Source: JAAYCB01 sp012744395 (lineage in GTDB: Bacteria > Planctomycetota > Planctomycetia > Pirellulales > Thermoguttaceae). Taken from it: a stretch of DNA of 39,834 nucleotides. Under the pieces are notes generated by a model. It searched no databases. It saw only the letters and a list, made by a program, of their open reading frames with translations, and was not told the DNA's origin. Within the stretch, counting starts at the first letter, position 1. Each line of letters starts with the position of its first letter. Shown piece by piece: positions 9,573-17,767 of the stretch. The position numbers were made by a program, and so were the translations under genes. The DNA lies in NCBI GenBank assembly GCA_028703175.1, contig JAQVNJ010000045.1, positions 1 through 39,834 on the forward strand. The letters are read 5' to 3'.

Positions 9573-10031
9573 GCACGACAACGCGCCTTCGCGGAGTGGT
9601 GGTAAGGCAAGCGCACTACAAGCGTCCTCGACATCGGGATTACCTCGGATGGGGGTAATTTCGTTCTCCCCTCCGAGGAGAAACCAAGCGGAGACAGGCG
9701 GAGTTTCGAGGCCGAGGCGGCAAGGCGAGCGCGACTGGCGCGGCTCGAGAGAGGCGGGTTGCCGGTGGCGGAGTACCTGCCGTCGCGAGGGCATGTCCGA
9801 TCCGAGTTTCCGTCAATGGCTGAAACGGTTGGAGCACGGAGAGCGTGAAGCAAGGCGAACGGCGCGCCAGGTGCGCAGCGACGCGGGGGCATACCGGGGG
9901 GCGTCATTTCTCTGCTGGTGGACGTGGCCGGGGTGACTTGGGCGGAGGCCAAGCTTCCCAGCGGGATGAGGACGCGCGTCCCCACGGACAGCGCGGTGGG
10001 GTCGCGAACCGTGATCGTTCCGGCGGGCCGG
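9573..10031. other. Gene-free stretch between defence operon and chromosome genes
   Basis: These 459 bases follow the stop of the large ATPase and precede the end of the convergent peptidase gene. Open frames cross it on both strands, but none has a start with a ribosome site, recognisable protein features or a consistent codon pattern. A 12-base palindrome GGACGCGCGTCC sits near 9969-9980. I see no tRNA, integrase remnant or clear att site, although this would be the natural right boundary of a defence island. Confidence 0.45.
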
Positions 10032-10700
10032 TCAATCGCGGCTCGAATACCGCAGCACGTAGTAGAGCAGCGTGAGGATCGCCTGCAACGTGGCCGCCAC
10101 GTAGGTCAGCGCCGCCGCGTTGAGCACCTTCCGCACGTAGGTCATGTCGCCGGGGCCGACAATCCCGAGGGTGGCCAACTGCTCCTTCGCCCGGGAACTG
10201 GCGTTGAATTCGACCGGCAGGTTTACGACCTGGAAAAGGACCACGAAGCTGAACAGGATAATGCCCGCCAGCAGCAAGGGCTGGAGCGAGAAGACGACGC
10301 CGAAGAACGCCAGGAACAGACCGATGTTGCTGCCGAAACCGGCGGCGGGCACGGCCAGGTTGCGGACGACCAAGGGCGCATAGTTCCTGGCGTCCTGGAT
10401 CGCGTGCCCCGCCTCGTGGGCGGCAATCCCGACGGCGGCGAGCGAACGGCTCTGGTAGACCTCGTGGCTCAGCCGCAGCACCTTCTGCCGGGGGTCATAA
10501 TGGTCGCTCAGGTGACCGGGCGTCATTTCCACATCGACGTTGCCGAGGCCGGCCGAGTCGAGAATATGCCGGGCGGCCGCCGCCCCGCTCAGAGGGGCCG
10601 GCTGCTGTTGCGCCCGGGCATACGACGAGCGAATCATCATCTGGGCCCACAGACCAAGCAGAATCGCCGGAGCGATGAACAACAACAATCCGAACGTCAT
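10032..10700 (-). CDS. YugP-type membrane zinc metallopeptidase
   Basis: This 222-residue membrane protein of the Zn-peptidase_2 (YugP) family has an N-terminal membrane anchor (residues 2-20), the zinc motif HEAGH at 95-99, and two to three further hydrophobic segments after residue 110, ending in a membrane helix near the C-terminus. The family motif around VEF with a following basic turn is present after the central membrane segments. The ATG at 10700 is chosen because a GGAAG ribosome site lies just upstream; a longer frame begins at 10751, but its first 17 residues are Arg/Gly-rich and lie before that site. Length fits the family (about 220-230). Substrates are unknown; the family is usually annotated as a neutral zinc protease in the cytoplasmic membrane. 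Confidence 0.9.
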   Translation of the reverse strand: MTFGLLLFIAPAILLGLWAQMMIRSSYARAQQQPAPLSGAAAARHILDSAGLGNVDVEMTPGHLSDHYDPRQKVLRLSHEVYQSRSLAAVGIAAHEAGHAIQDARNYAPLVVRNLAVPAAGFGSNIGLFLAFFGVVFSLQPLLLAGIILFSFVVLFQVVNLPVEFNASSRAKEQLATLGIVGPGDMTYVRKVLNAAALTYVAATLQAILTLLYYVLRYSSRD

Positions 10701-10881
10701 TGCTTCTTCCTTCGTATTGCACAGCCCGCCGCCGCGGCATCGCCTCCGCAATCGTCGCCGGCGGTAAAAACCTGCTCTTGCCTACTAATGTTTGATGCGC
10801 CGCCGAGCCCGTTGTTACACCGATCCGGGCGGTTTTCCGACCCTCTGGGCAGAAGCGGCGCCGCCGACCGCACATTGCGCT

Positions 10882-10887
10882 ATTCTA
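10882..10887 (-). promoter_or_regulatory. Candidate -10 element for the zinc peptidase gene
   Basis: On the minus strand this reads TAGAAT, five of six matches to the sigma-70 -10 box, about 180 bases before the peptidase start. No good -35 box is visible at 16-18 bases, so the call is weak. The same TAGAAT hexamer recurs before several other genes of the window. Confidence 0.25.
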
Positions 10888-11056
10888 CCCAACCAGCTTG
10901 CCAAAAAGCGAGTTGAAGCACAAGGCGAGTACGGAACCAGGCAGGATTCAAGGCTCAATCTCCAGCGGCGAGGTGGACAAGACGGGTCCGTGATTGGGGG
11001 ACCGGAGAGGGAAATTCGGGCATGGAACCGTGCCCCGAGCACGACCGCAGCCCCTC

Positions 11057-12370
11057 TCACGGCCGGATGCCGCCCGGCTCGGTTTGCCGGACAAATCCCT
11101 GGTGGAGATGGAGTTGGGGATCGCAGTGGGGCTGATCGTGTCCCAGAAGGCGATCGGGTTTGAAGCCAGTTCCGGCGGGTGCTGTCTGGCGGTCGGCCGG
11201 GCAAGCCGCTGCGCTCCCCAGGGAAGGCAGTTCGACAACGAACGCCGCCCCTCCGCCGGGCGAAGACTCGACGCGGACACTGCCCGTGTAATGGCTGACA
11301 ATTTTCCTGACGATCGCCAACCCCATGCCGGAGCCTTCCGCATCGGTTCCGGGCAGGCGGCAGCCGGGCGCGAAGATCTTGTCGCGCCACGCCGGCGGAA
11401 CCCCCCGGCCATTGTCGCCGATCCGCAACGCGGCAGACGTGCTGTTCCGCTCCCCCAGGTCGGGCGAGTCGATGGTCAGCCTGGGACGATCGGCATCCAG
11501 ACCGTGCCGCAGGGCGTTGCGGACTAGGTTGGTGACGATCTGCTTGAGCCGGCGGCGATTGCACCACAGCCGCGGCAACGGCCCGAGCACCTGGACTTCG
11601 ACGTTGCGCTGGTCGAGCAATGCCCGCTGTTCGAAGAGGACCTCGTCGACGATTGATCCGGTGTCCGCCGCCTCCGGCTCCATATCGACGCTGCCGGTTC
11701 GTCCCAAGTCGATCAGGTCGTTGAGGAACCGCTTCGACTCGGTCATGCAGGCGCGCACATGGGCGGCAAGCTCCAGGAGTCCGGATTGCCCGGGGCATTG
11801 GCGGCCGAGGGAGCGCTCAAGCTGTGAGAACGAGTGTTCCATGATCATGAAGTTCGCGTTCATGTCGTGCGACAGCGCGCGGATGAAGAGGTCGAGTTCC
11901 GCGTGCGTCTGTTCCATGCGGCGGACCGTCTGGCGGTAGTCCAGCAGCAGGCGGACCTGGCGGACGGCGTTGGCGACGGTCCGAGCCAGGGATTCGGCAT
12001 CGATCGGGCCGGCGGCGATCGTCTCGACGCCGGGCGACTCGATCGCCCCCGCCGCAAGGGGCAGCGCCTCGGCGTCGGCCACGAGGATTGCGGCGGTCTG
12101 CGGGTAGGCCTCCGCCAGGGTCGCCACCAGCGTCCGGCCGCCACCGTCGACGCGGGCGGCGATCAGGGCCACGTCGATCGGCTGGCTGGCGAGATGCCCG
12201 ATGGCCTCCGCCCGAGTGCCCGCTTCGAAAATCTGCAGATTGCGGCCGAAATGTGTGCGCAACGGTCGGATCAGCCGGACTCGGGCAACCCGCCGAGGAT
12301 GGACCACGAGCGCTCGCAGCGGGGCGGCATTCTGGTGTCCTGGTTTTTCTGTTTTCACGGCATTCGGCAT
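11057..12370 (-). CDS. Histidine kinase with degenerate N-terminal receiver domain
   Basis: This 437-residue protein is cytoplasmic, without membrane segments. Residues 19-140 have the alternating pattern of a response-regulator receiver, but the acidic pocket (VVHPR at 22-26), the phospho-acceptor Asp and the conserved Lys appear to be replaced, so it is probably a pseudo-receiver used for protein contacts. A short coiled linker follows. The kinase core has the H box LSHDM (H168), N box NLVRNALRHG (N285), G1 DNGRGVP (319-325) and G2 GSGMGLAIV (346-354). The last about 50 residues, after the fold's end near 385, are Pro/Gly/His-rich and of doubtful function. No response-regulator gene adjoins it, so the partner is encoded elsewhere. 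The 5' region towards the divergent lipoprotein gene should hold its promoter; none is clear. Confidence 0.88.
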   Translation of the reverse strand: MPNAVKTEKPGHQNAAPLRALVVHPRRVARVRLIRPLRTHFGRNLQIFEAGTRAEAIGHLASQPIDVALIAARVDGGGRTLVATLAEAYPQTAAILVADAEALPLAAGAIESPGVETIAAGPIDAESLARTVANAVRQVRLLLDYRQTVRRMEQTHAELDLFIRALSHDMNANFMIMEHSFSQLERSLGRQCPGQSGLLELAAHVRACMTESKRFLNDLIDLGRTGSVDMEPEAADTGSIVDEVLFEQRALLDQRNVEVQVLGPLPRLWCNRRRLKQIVTNLVRNALRHGLDADRPRLTIDSPDLGERNSTSAALRIGDNGRGVPPAWRDKIFAPGCRLPGTDAEGSGMGLAIVRKIVSHYTGSVRVESSPGGGAAFVVELPSLGSAAACPADRQTAPAGTGFKPDRLLGHDQPHCDPQLHLHQGFVRQTEPGGIRP

Positions 12371-12533
12371 GTTCTGGGCCCCAGTCTCCAGATCGACCGA
12401 TGCGGGGGCGCGAGTCTCTCCGACTCGTGCCCCCAGAGGTCCTTTTGCGGGCCGGCCGGCGCTGCAAACCGCGCAATCGTCACCAGTGTGCGCCTCGCCA
12501 AAAAAAAGGTTCGCGGCCGGGGGAGCAACAAGC

Positions 12534-12539
12534 TAGAAT
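12534..12539 (+). promoter_or_regulatory. Candidate -10 element for the small lipoprotein gene
   Basis: TAGAAT, five of six matches to the sigma-70 -10 box, lies 54 bases before the ATG at 12593. The -35 region 17-18 bases upstream (TTCGCG) is a poor match, so this is tentative. Confidence 0.25.
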
Positions 12540-12592
12540 GGATCGGGTGGGGGGCCGTGAATCGAAATCTCCAGCAACCGCCGGCCAAAGCG

Positions 12593-12880
12593 ATGGCTGT
12601 TCTTCGAACGATCCTCTCCGTTGCCCTGCTCGGGCTAGCCGTCGGCTGCGGCGGGGGCGAGAAGGCTCCGCCGACTGGCGGCGATGCCGTGGCCGCGCCG
12701 GAAGACGTCGATCTTGCCGGCTTGCGGTATAACACGGGGGACCGGGCCATCTGGCCGGACCACGACCTGCCGATCGTGCACCGATTCGATCCGCCAGAGG
12801 TTCCCAAATCGATCCGCGGTCCGTTTCCGCTCGAGACGATTCCGCAGGACGGTCCTGAGGTGGGTGTTTTTAGTCCGTAG
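12593..12880 (+). CDS. Small putative lipoprotein of unknown function
   Basis: This 95-residue product opens with a short hydrophobic signal sequence ending in LAVGC followed by GGG, a good lipobox with Cys at position 19, so the mature protein would be lipid-anchored in the envelope. The rest is Pro-rich and acidic, with no known domain. The frame is open far upstream, but the signal peptide fixes the start near 12593; a GTG at 12557 is an alternative that would add 12 residues before the signal. It is divergent from the histidine kinase. I do not recognise the family. Being short and unsupported by neighbours, it is only moderately certain to be a gene. Confidence 0.5.
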   Translation: MAVLRTILSVALLGLAVGCGGGEKAPPTGGDAVAAPEDVDLAGLRYNTGDRAIWPDHDLPIVHRFDPPEVPKSIRGPFPLETIPQDGPEVGVFSP

Positions 12881-13252
12881 CCCCCATTACAGGGTAGGGC
12901 GAGCCCCGCTGCGGTCGACGAAACCGTGACAGGCGGCCGGGGTTCTATTATTATGGGGATTGGAGTTGCCGTCGATGTTTCAGGCGGGCCTTCAGGGTTG
13001 AGACTCGGGGGTGCGGGCTTCGGCGCGGCGGCCATTGCCGCCCTTCGGGCGGTTCCCCAGAAACCAACCGTTTGAGACAGTGCCGACTGGCAGACGCCGC
13101 CGGGCGGCGAACGCGCGGCGCCACGCCGCCGCCGTGCCGTGTGCGGTTCCAGCTAGCCGATCTTGACTGAAGTCCGCGGCGGTGGCGTGTCGTGGCGTTT
13201 GCATGGCCCGGCGCCGGGTTCGTTTACGGATTAGTACGAAAAGGCCTCACGC
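12881..13252. other. Gene-free upstream region of the efflux operon
   Basis: No convincing coding frame is present. A GC-rich hairpin lies at 13038-13052, and a 12-base palindrome CCCGGCGCCGGG at 13207-13218, 35 bases before the adaptor start. The operon promoter should be here, but no good -35/-10 pair stands out. Confidence 0.4.
13038..13052. other. Short GC hairpin with TTCG loop
   Basis: CCGCCC and GGGCGG arms enclose a tight loop, giving a very stable hairpin with a TTCG-type turn. No T-run follows on either strand, so it is not a classical intrinsic terminator. It may end the lipoprotein transcript or be part of the leader of the efflux operon. Confidence 0.35.
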
Positions 13253-15535
13253 ATGCCTCGCAATTCTCGTGATCGTCGCTCAGGCTCTAGACCACGGCGC
13301 GCCGGCTACTCGGTCCGCGGTTTTCTGATCGGGCTGCCGCTGGTGCTGGGGATCGGCGTGCTGGCATGGTTTACGTTCCCCAAGCTCTCGCTGACCGCCC
13401 AGGAGAGCGGGCCGATGGTCCACGAGGTGACGGTTGCGGATTTCATCCACGACATCACCGAGCGGGGCAACATCGAGAGCGCCAGCAATGTGGAAATCCG
13501 CTGCGAGGTCGAGAGCCGCGGCAGCGGGGGGACGATGATCCTCGAGTTGGTCCCGGAGGGCACCTATGCCAGCCCCGGCGACGTGCTCTGCCGCTTGGAT
13601 GCTTCCGCCCTGGAACAGGAATACACGCAGCAGCAGATCGTCTGCAACAGCAGTGAAGCCCGCGTGATTCAGGCGAGGAACGAGTACGAGACGGCGATGA
13701 TATCCTTGCAGGAATACATCGAGGGAATTTATGCGGAGGAGAAGCAGAGGATTGAAGGGAACATCTTTGTTGCCGAGGAAAACCTCCGCCGCGCCGAGCA
13801 GAACTTCGAATTCAACTTGAAGCTCTTCGCGCGCGGGTACGTCACGGACATGGCGGTCGAGGCCGAGAAATTCGCGGTCGAGGACTCAAAGAAGAAGCTC
13901 CAACAGGCGAAGACCGAGCTTGCCGTGCTGGAGAAGTACACGCGCGAGAAGCAGGTCAAGCAGCTCGAGGCCAACATCAAGACCACGGAGGCCAAGCTCA
14001 AGGCCGAGGAACACAGCTACCAACTCGACCTGGAGAAGCTGGCCGACATTGAAGCCCAGATCGAGAAGTGCACGATTGTCTCGCCGGACTACGGCCAGAT
14101 CGTGTACGCCAACGTCACGGACCGCCGCGGCGGCTCGGAGGTGATCATCGAGGAGGGCCAGACCGTCCGCGAGCGGCAGGTCATCTTCCGGCTCCCCGAC
14201 CCGCGGCGGATGCAGGTCAAGGCGAACATCAATGAGGCCAGCGTGGCGATGGTCACGACGGGAATGGCGGCCACGATCCGGCTCGACGCCTTCCCGGACC
14301 GCGTGCTGCACGGCGAGGTCGAAAAGGTCAACGAGTATCCGGCGCCCTCGTCGTTTTTCACCGGCAATGTCAAGGAATATGAAACCACGGTCCGCATCTT
14401 TCTCAACGAGTCGGGCAAGCCGAATTCGACGGGCCCCGACCAGAAAATCGCGAGAAGGAAGATCGGCGGGCCGGGGGCGCTGGCCCGTGCCAATGGCAAT
14501 CCGCAGGGCAAAATCCCCTCCACCGGCCGGCTGGCCGGCAAGCCGCAAGCCGAGCCGGACGGCAGCGCGGGAGCGGGGCCCGGCGACTCCCTTGCACTGA
14601 AGTCCGCCCCCGGCGCCGCTGGAACGGACGGCGCGGAAGAACCGGCCGCCGAACCAGCCGCAAAAACCGAAGCCGCCGAAGCCGGCGCGGTTGCCAAGCC
14701 GGAGAGCCCTGAAAGACCGGCGGAGAACAATTCGCAAGTCTCGCTGCGGCCGGGCATGACCGCGGAGGTGAAAATCCGTGTCCAGACGATTCCCAACGTG
14801 CTCCAGATTCCCGTCCAGGCGATCGTTGAGCACGGCGGCAGACACTACTGCCTGAGCTACGACAGAGCGGCCGGCTGGTCCAAGCGCGAAGTCGCGATCG
14901 GCCCGACGAACGACAAGACCGTGGTGATTCGCGAAGGCCTCAAGGAGGGCGAGAAGGTGGTCATGGGCGCTGCGAACTATCGCGACCGGGTCAAGTGGCC
15001 AACCGTGCCCAACGCGACCAGCGCGCAAGGCGATGCGGGCGATCGTTCCGGTGATCCGGGCGGGCCGGCGGGTCAGCGGCGCCCCGAACAACCGGCAGGG
15101 CCGAGCGGGCCGTCCCGGCCGGATGGGCGAAGCGAGGGGGGCGAGGACCGGCCTGGCCGGCCAGCCAACCCGATGCAGACCTTCAGTCAAATGGACGCCA
15201 ATCGCGACGGCAAGCTCAGCGAGGACGAACTGCCAGAGCCGATGAGGCCGCGATTCTCTTCAATCGACGCCAACGGCGACGGCGCGATCGATCGAGCCGA
15301 GTTCACCGCGGCGAGGAGTCGTGCGGGGGGGCAACGTCCCGGCGGTGCGGGCGGCCCCGGCGGTGCGGGCGGCCCCGGCGGTACTGGCGGTACTGGCGGT
15401 ACTGGCGGTACTGGCGGTACTGGCGGTACTGGCGGTACTGGCGGTACTGGCGGTACTGGCGGCGCGGGCGGTACTGGCGGTACTGGCGGTACTGGCGGGG
15501 GCCAGGCGGGACCGAGGCCGGGAGGCCCGCGATGA
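13253..15535 (+). CDS. MacA/HlyD-type efflux adaptor with EF-hands and GGT tail
   Basis: This periplasmic adaptor of an ABC efflux pump has a basic N-terminus and one membrane anchor (about residues 24-42), then the lipoyl/barrel half, a long Lys/Glu-rich coiled coil (about 120-265), the returning lipoyl half, and the beta-barrel. The barrel is interrupted by an Ala/Pro/Gly/Glu-rich insert of over 100 residues (about 385-500). After the membrane-proximal domain come two EF-hand-like loops, DANRDGKLSEDE (648-659) and DANGDGAIDRAE (672-683), and a tail of Gly-Gly-Thr repeats. At 760 residues it is about twice the length of MacA (about 370). AAAAGG lies 8 bases before the ATG. The stop overlaps the ATPase start (ATGA). 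The EF-hands should lie in the periplasm and may sense or store Ca2+; that is inference. Confidence 0.9.
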   Translation: MPRNSRDRRSGSRPRRAGYSVRGFLIGLPLVLGIGVLAWFTFPKLSLTAQESGPMVHEVTVADFIHDITERGNIESASNVEIRCEVESRGSGGTMILELVPEGTYASPGDVLCRLDASALEQEYTQQQIVCNSSEARVIQARNEYETAMISLQEYIEGIYAEEKQRIEGNIFVAEENLRRAEQNFEFNLKLFARGYVTDMAVEAEKFAVEDSKKKLQQAKTELAVLEKYTREKQVKQLEANIKTTEAKLKAEEHSYQLDLEKLADIEAQIEKCTIVSPDYGQIVYANVTDRRGGSEVIIEEGQTVRERQVIFRLPDPRRMQVKANINEASVAMVTTGMAATIRLDAFPDRVLHGEVEKVNEYPAPSSFFTGNVKEYETTVRIFLNESGKPNSTGPDQKIARRKIGGPGALARANGNPQGKIPSTGRLAGKPQAEPDGSAGAGPGDSLALKSAPGAAGTDGAEEPAAEPAAKTEAAEAGAVAKPESPERPAENNSQVSLRPGMTAEVKIRVQTIPNVLQIPVQAIVEHGGRHYCLSYDRAAGWSKREVAIGPTNDKTVVIREGLKEGEKVVMGAANYRDRVKWPTVPNATSAQGDAGDRSGDPGGPAGQRRPEQPAGPSGPSRPDGRSEGGEDRPGRPANPMQTFSQMDANRDGKLSEDELPEPMRPRFSSIDANGDGAIDRAEFTAARSRAGGQRPGGAGGPGGAGGPGGTGGTGGTGGTGGTGGTGGTGGTGGTGGAGGTGGTGGTGGGQAGPRPGGPR
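15377..15493 (+). repeat. Tandem 9-bp repeat GGCGGTACT in adaptor gene
   Basis: Nine perfect copies of GGCGGTACT are followed by one variant (GGCGGCGCG, 15458-15466) and three more perfect copies, all in frame and encoding Gly-Gly-Thr. Codon choice is identical in every unit, which points to recent expansion by slippage rather than selection on protein sequence alone. Copy number is therefore likely to vary between strains. Confidence 0.97.
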
Positions 15536-16272
15536 GACTTGCCGCCAGCGTTCGCGACCTCACCAAGGAGTATGTGCTCGACGGCGAGACCGTCCGCGCA
15601 TTGCGCGGCGTGACGCTGGAAGTGCCCGAGGGAGACTACGTGGCGATCATGGGCGCCTCGGGTTCCGGAAAGAGTACGATGCTCAATCTGCTCGGCTGCC
15701 TCGACCGGCCGACTTCCGGAACGATCATGTTCGGCGACGACAACATCAGCGACCTCAGCGACAACCAACTTTCGGAGATTCGCGCATCGAGAATCGGATT
15801 CGTCTTCCAGGCCTACAACCTGATTCCCCAGTTGACGGTCTTGGAGAACATCGAGGTGCCGCTCTACTACCAGGGGCAGCATAGCGCGGCGGCCCGCAAG
15901 CGGTCCATCGAACTGGCCGCCATGGTCGGGTTGTCGGAGCGGCTCAAGCATCGCCCGACGCAGCTTTCCGGCGGCCAGCAGCAGCGCGTCGCCATCGCCC
16001 GGAGCCTCGTCAACGACCCTTATTTCATCCTCGCCGACGAACCGACGGGAAACCTCGACTCGGCCACATCGGAAGAGATTCTCGGACTGCTCGACTCCCT
16101 CAACAAGGCCGGCAAGACGATCATCATGGTCACCCATGAAGCCGACGTGGGCGACCGGACCAAGCGGATTGTCCGCCTCAAGGATGGGCTGGTGATCTCC
16201 GACGAGCGCAATTCCGGCAATGGCCAGCACTCCGGCGGCTTGACTGCGCCTGACCGCGAAACCTCCCCCTAG
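15532..16272 (+). CDS. MacB/LolD-type ABC transporter ATPase
   Basis: This 246-residue ATPase carries Walker A GASGSGKST (41-49), the ABC signature LSGGQQQR, Walker B ILADEPT, the D-loop and the H-loop in VTHE. It belongs to the MacB/LolD/FtsE group that couples to FtsX-type permeases. Its ATG overlaps the adaptor stop, and the permease starts 20 bases after its stop, so the three form one operon. Unlike E. coli MacB, ATPase and permease are separate proteins. The last 20 residues are Ser/Gly-rich and dispensable in appearance. It would power export of a peptide, lipid or small molecule by mechanotransmission. Confidence 0.96.
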   Translation: MRLAASVRDLTKEYVLDGETVRALRGVTLEVPEGDYVAIMGASGSGKSTMLNLLGCLDRPTSGTIMFGDDNISDLSDNQLSEIRASRIGFVFQAYNLIPQLTVLENIEVPLYYQGQHSAAARKRSIELAAMVGLSERLKHRPTQLSGGQQQRVAIARSLVNDPYFILADEPTGNLDSATSEEILGLLDSLNKAGKTIIMVTHEADVGDRTKRIVRLKDGLVISDERNSGNGQHSGGLTAPDRETSP

Positions 16273-16292
16273 TCCTTACCACCTGCCCACCC

Positions 16293-17615
16293 ATGACCTT
16301 CTGGCTACGCACCTTCCAACTCGGCATCAAGAGCCTCCTGCTCCATCCCTTGCGGTCGCTGTTGACCGTGCTGGGAATCTTCATCGGCGTGGCGAGCGTC
16401 ATCTGGCTGCTGGCGATCGGCGAGGGCATCAGCCAGAAGGCCCAGGAGCAGATCGCCGAGCTCGGCGCCAACAACATCATCGTGCGGACGATCAAGCCGC
16501 CCAGCGAGGTGATGGACGCCTCAACCGGGACGATGCCCTACGGGATCACCCGCGACGATTTCGAACGGCTCACCGAGACGATCCCCACGGTCGAGCGGGC
16601 GCTGCCGATTCGCGAGATTCGCCGGCGTTTTTCCTACGCGCACCGCGTCGTCGATGGGCGGCTGGTGGGCTGCACCCCGGAGTACGCCGAGGTCACGCGG
16701 CTGGCGGTCGATCGCGGCCACTTCATCACCGACGTGGAGCTGAAAGGGAAGCAGAATCACTGCGTGCTGGCGGCAAACGTCGCCAAGCGGCTGTTTCCGT
16801 TCGAGAATCCGATCGGCCGATCGATCCACGTCGACGAGAGCTATTACGTGGTCGTCGGCGTGATGAAGGAGAAGGCCCCCTCGGCCGGGATCGGCGGCTC
16901 CTTCGCCGCCCAGGACTTCAGCAACGACGTCTACATCCCGATCAGCACGCTCTGGAGCCGGATCGGCGATTTCATCGTCACGCGCCGCTCCGATTCCTTC
17001 GAACGCGAGATCGTCGAGCTCAGCCAGGTCACGCTCCGCGTCAACGACGTCAAGAATGTCATGGAGACGTCCGACCTGGTGGAGCTGACGATGGTCAGGC
17101 ACCACCGCATCGAGGACTACGGAGTGACCGTCCCGCTGGAATTGCTCGAGCAGGCAAAGACCACGCGGATGATGTTCATTATTTTCATGGGCTTGATCGC
17201 CGCCATCTCGCTGATCGTCGGCGGCATCGGGATCATGAACATCATGCTTGCCACGGTCACCGAGCGGACCCGGGAAATCGGCATCCGCCGCGCGCTGGGA
17301 GCGAAGCGATCGGACATCATTCGCCAGTTCCTGATCGAGACGATCGCCCTCTCGGTCGTCGGCGGCGCGACCGGCGTGCTGGCCGGCTTGACCTGCCGCG
17401 GCGTCACGCGCTTGGTCCGCTACGGGCTCGAAGCGGCGTTCCCCGAAGTCATGCAGGCGCTGCCGGCGATTATCCAGAGCGTCGAGCCGATCGTCGTGCC
17501 CTGGTCGATCCCCCTGGCCTTCGGCATCTCGGTCGTGATCGGGGTGATTTTTGGCGTCTATCCGGCGATGCGGGCGGCGGCGATGGACCCGATCGAAGCG
17601 CTCCGCCACGAGTAG
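16293..17615 (+). CDS. MacB-type ABC transporter permease (FtsX family)
   Basis: This 440-residue permease has the MacB/FtsX layout: a first membrane helix at about 19-43, a large periplasmic domain (about 44-285), then three membrane helices near 290-315, 345-370 and 400-425, with the conserved ERTREIGIRRALGA coupling segment and a C-terminal DPIEALRHE. No ribosome site is obvious before the ATG, which begins 20 bases after the ATPase stop; coupling to the upstream gene is likely. It completes the adaptor-ATPase-permease set. The outer-membrane partner is not in the operon, but a TolC-like lipoprotein is encoded at 23405-25798. Confidence 0.95.
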   Translation: MTFWLRTFQLGIKSLLLHPLRSLLTVLGIFIGVASVIWLLAIGEGISQKAQEQIAELGANNIIVRTIKPPSEVMDASTGTMPYGITRDDFERLTETIPTVERALPIREIRRRFSYAHRVVDGRLVGCTPEYAEVTRLAVDRGHFITDVELKGKQNHCVLAANVAKRLFPFENPIGRSIHVDESYYVVVGVMKEKAPSAGIGGSFAAQDFSNDVYIPISTLWSRIGDFIVTRRSDSFEREIVELSQVTLRVNDVKNVMETSDLVELTMVRHHRIEDYGVTVPLELLEQAKTTRMMFIIFMGLIAAISLIVGGIGIMNIMLATVTERTREIGIRRALGAKRSDIIRQFLIETIALSVVGGATGVLAGLTCRGVTRLVRYGLEAAFPEVMQALPAIIQSVEPIVVPWSIPLAFGISVVIGVIFGVYPAMRAAAMDPIEALRHE

Positions 17616-17677
17616 GCGCCGGCCGCGAGCGGTATTCCTGGTTTCCCAGCCCCAGCTTCCCTTGCCCCTGCTTTCTT

Positions 17678-17728
17678 AAGCCCCCTGGTCTCTCAAGCCC
17701 CCTGGCTTCCAAGCTCCAGCTGGGGAAC
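17678..17728. repeat. C-rich short direct repeat and degenerate dispersed palindrome
   Basis: AAGCCCCCTGG occurs twice (17678-17688 and 17695-17705). It is followed at 17709-17728 by a degenerate copy, in reverse orientation, of the palindromic element seen twice near 33.9 kb, sharing 13 identical bases (AGCTGGAGCTTGG on the minus strand). This fills most of the gap between the permease and the isomerase. Confidence 0.5.
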
Positions 17729-17767
17729 TCGCCCCCCCAACCTCAAACCCCTTTGCGGGAGCAGACA

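Noticed and set aside
9430..9985. Overlapping frames of 150-170 codons at the end of the giant ATPase gene
   Set aside because: They begin inside the real gene or lack a start signal, and show no protein features.
12355..13035. 226-codon minus-strand frame over the small lipoprotein gene
   Set aside because: Pro/Ser/Arg-rich without features; the plus strand has a signal peptide and lipobox.
15303..15566. Minus-strand frame rich in Tyr-Arg-Gln repeats in the adaptor tail
   Set aside because: Product of the 9-bp repeat read backwards.
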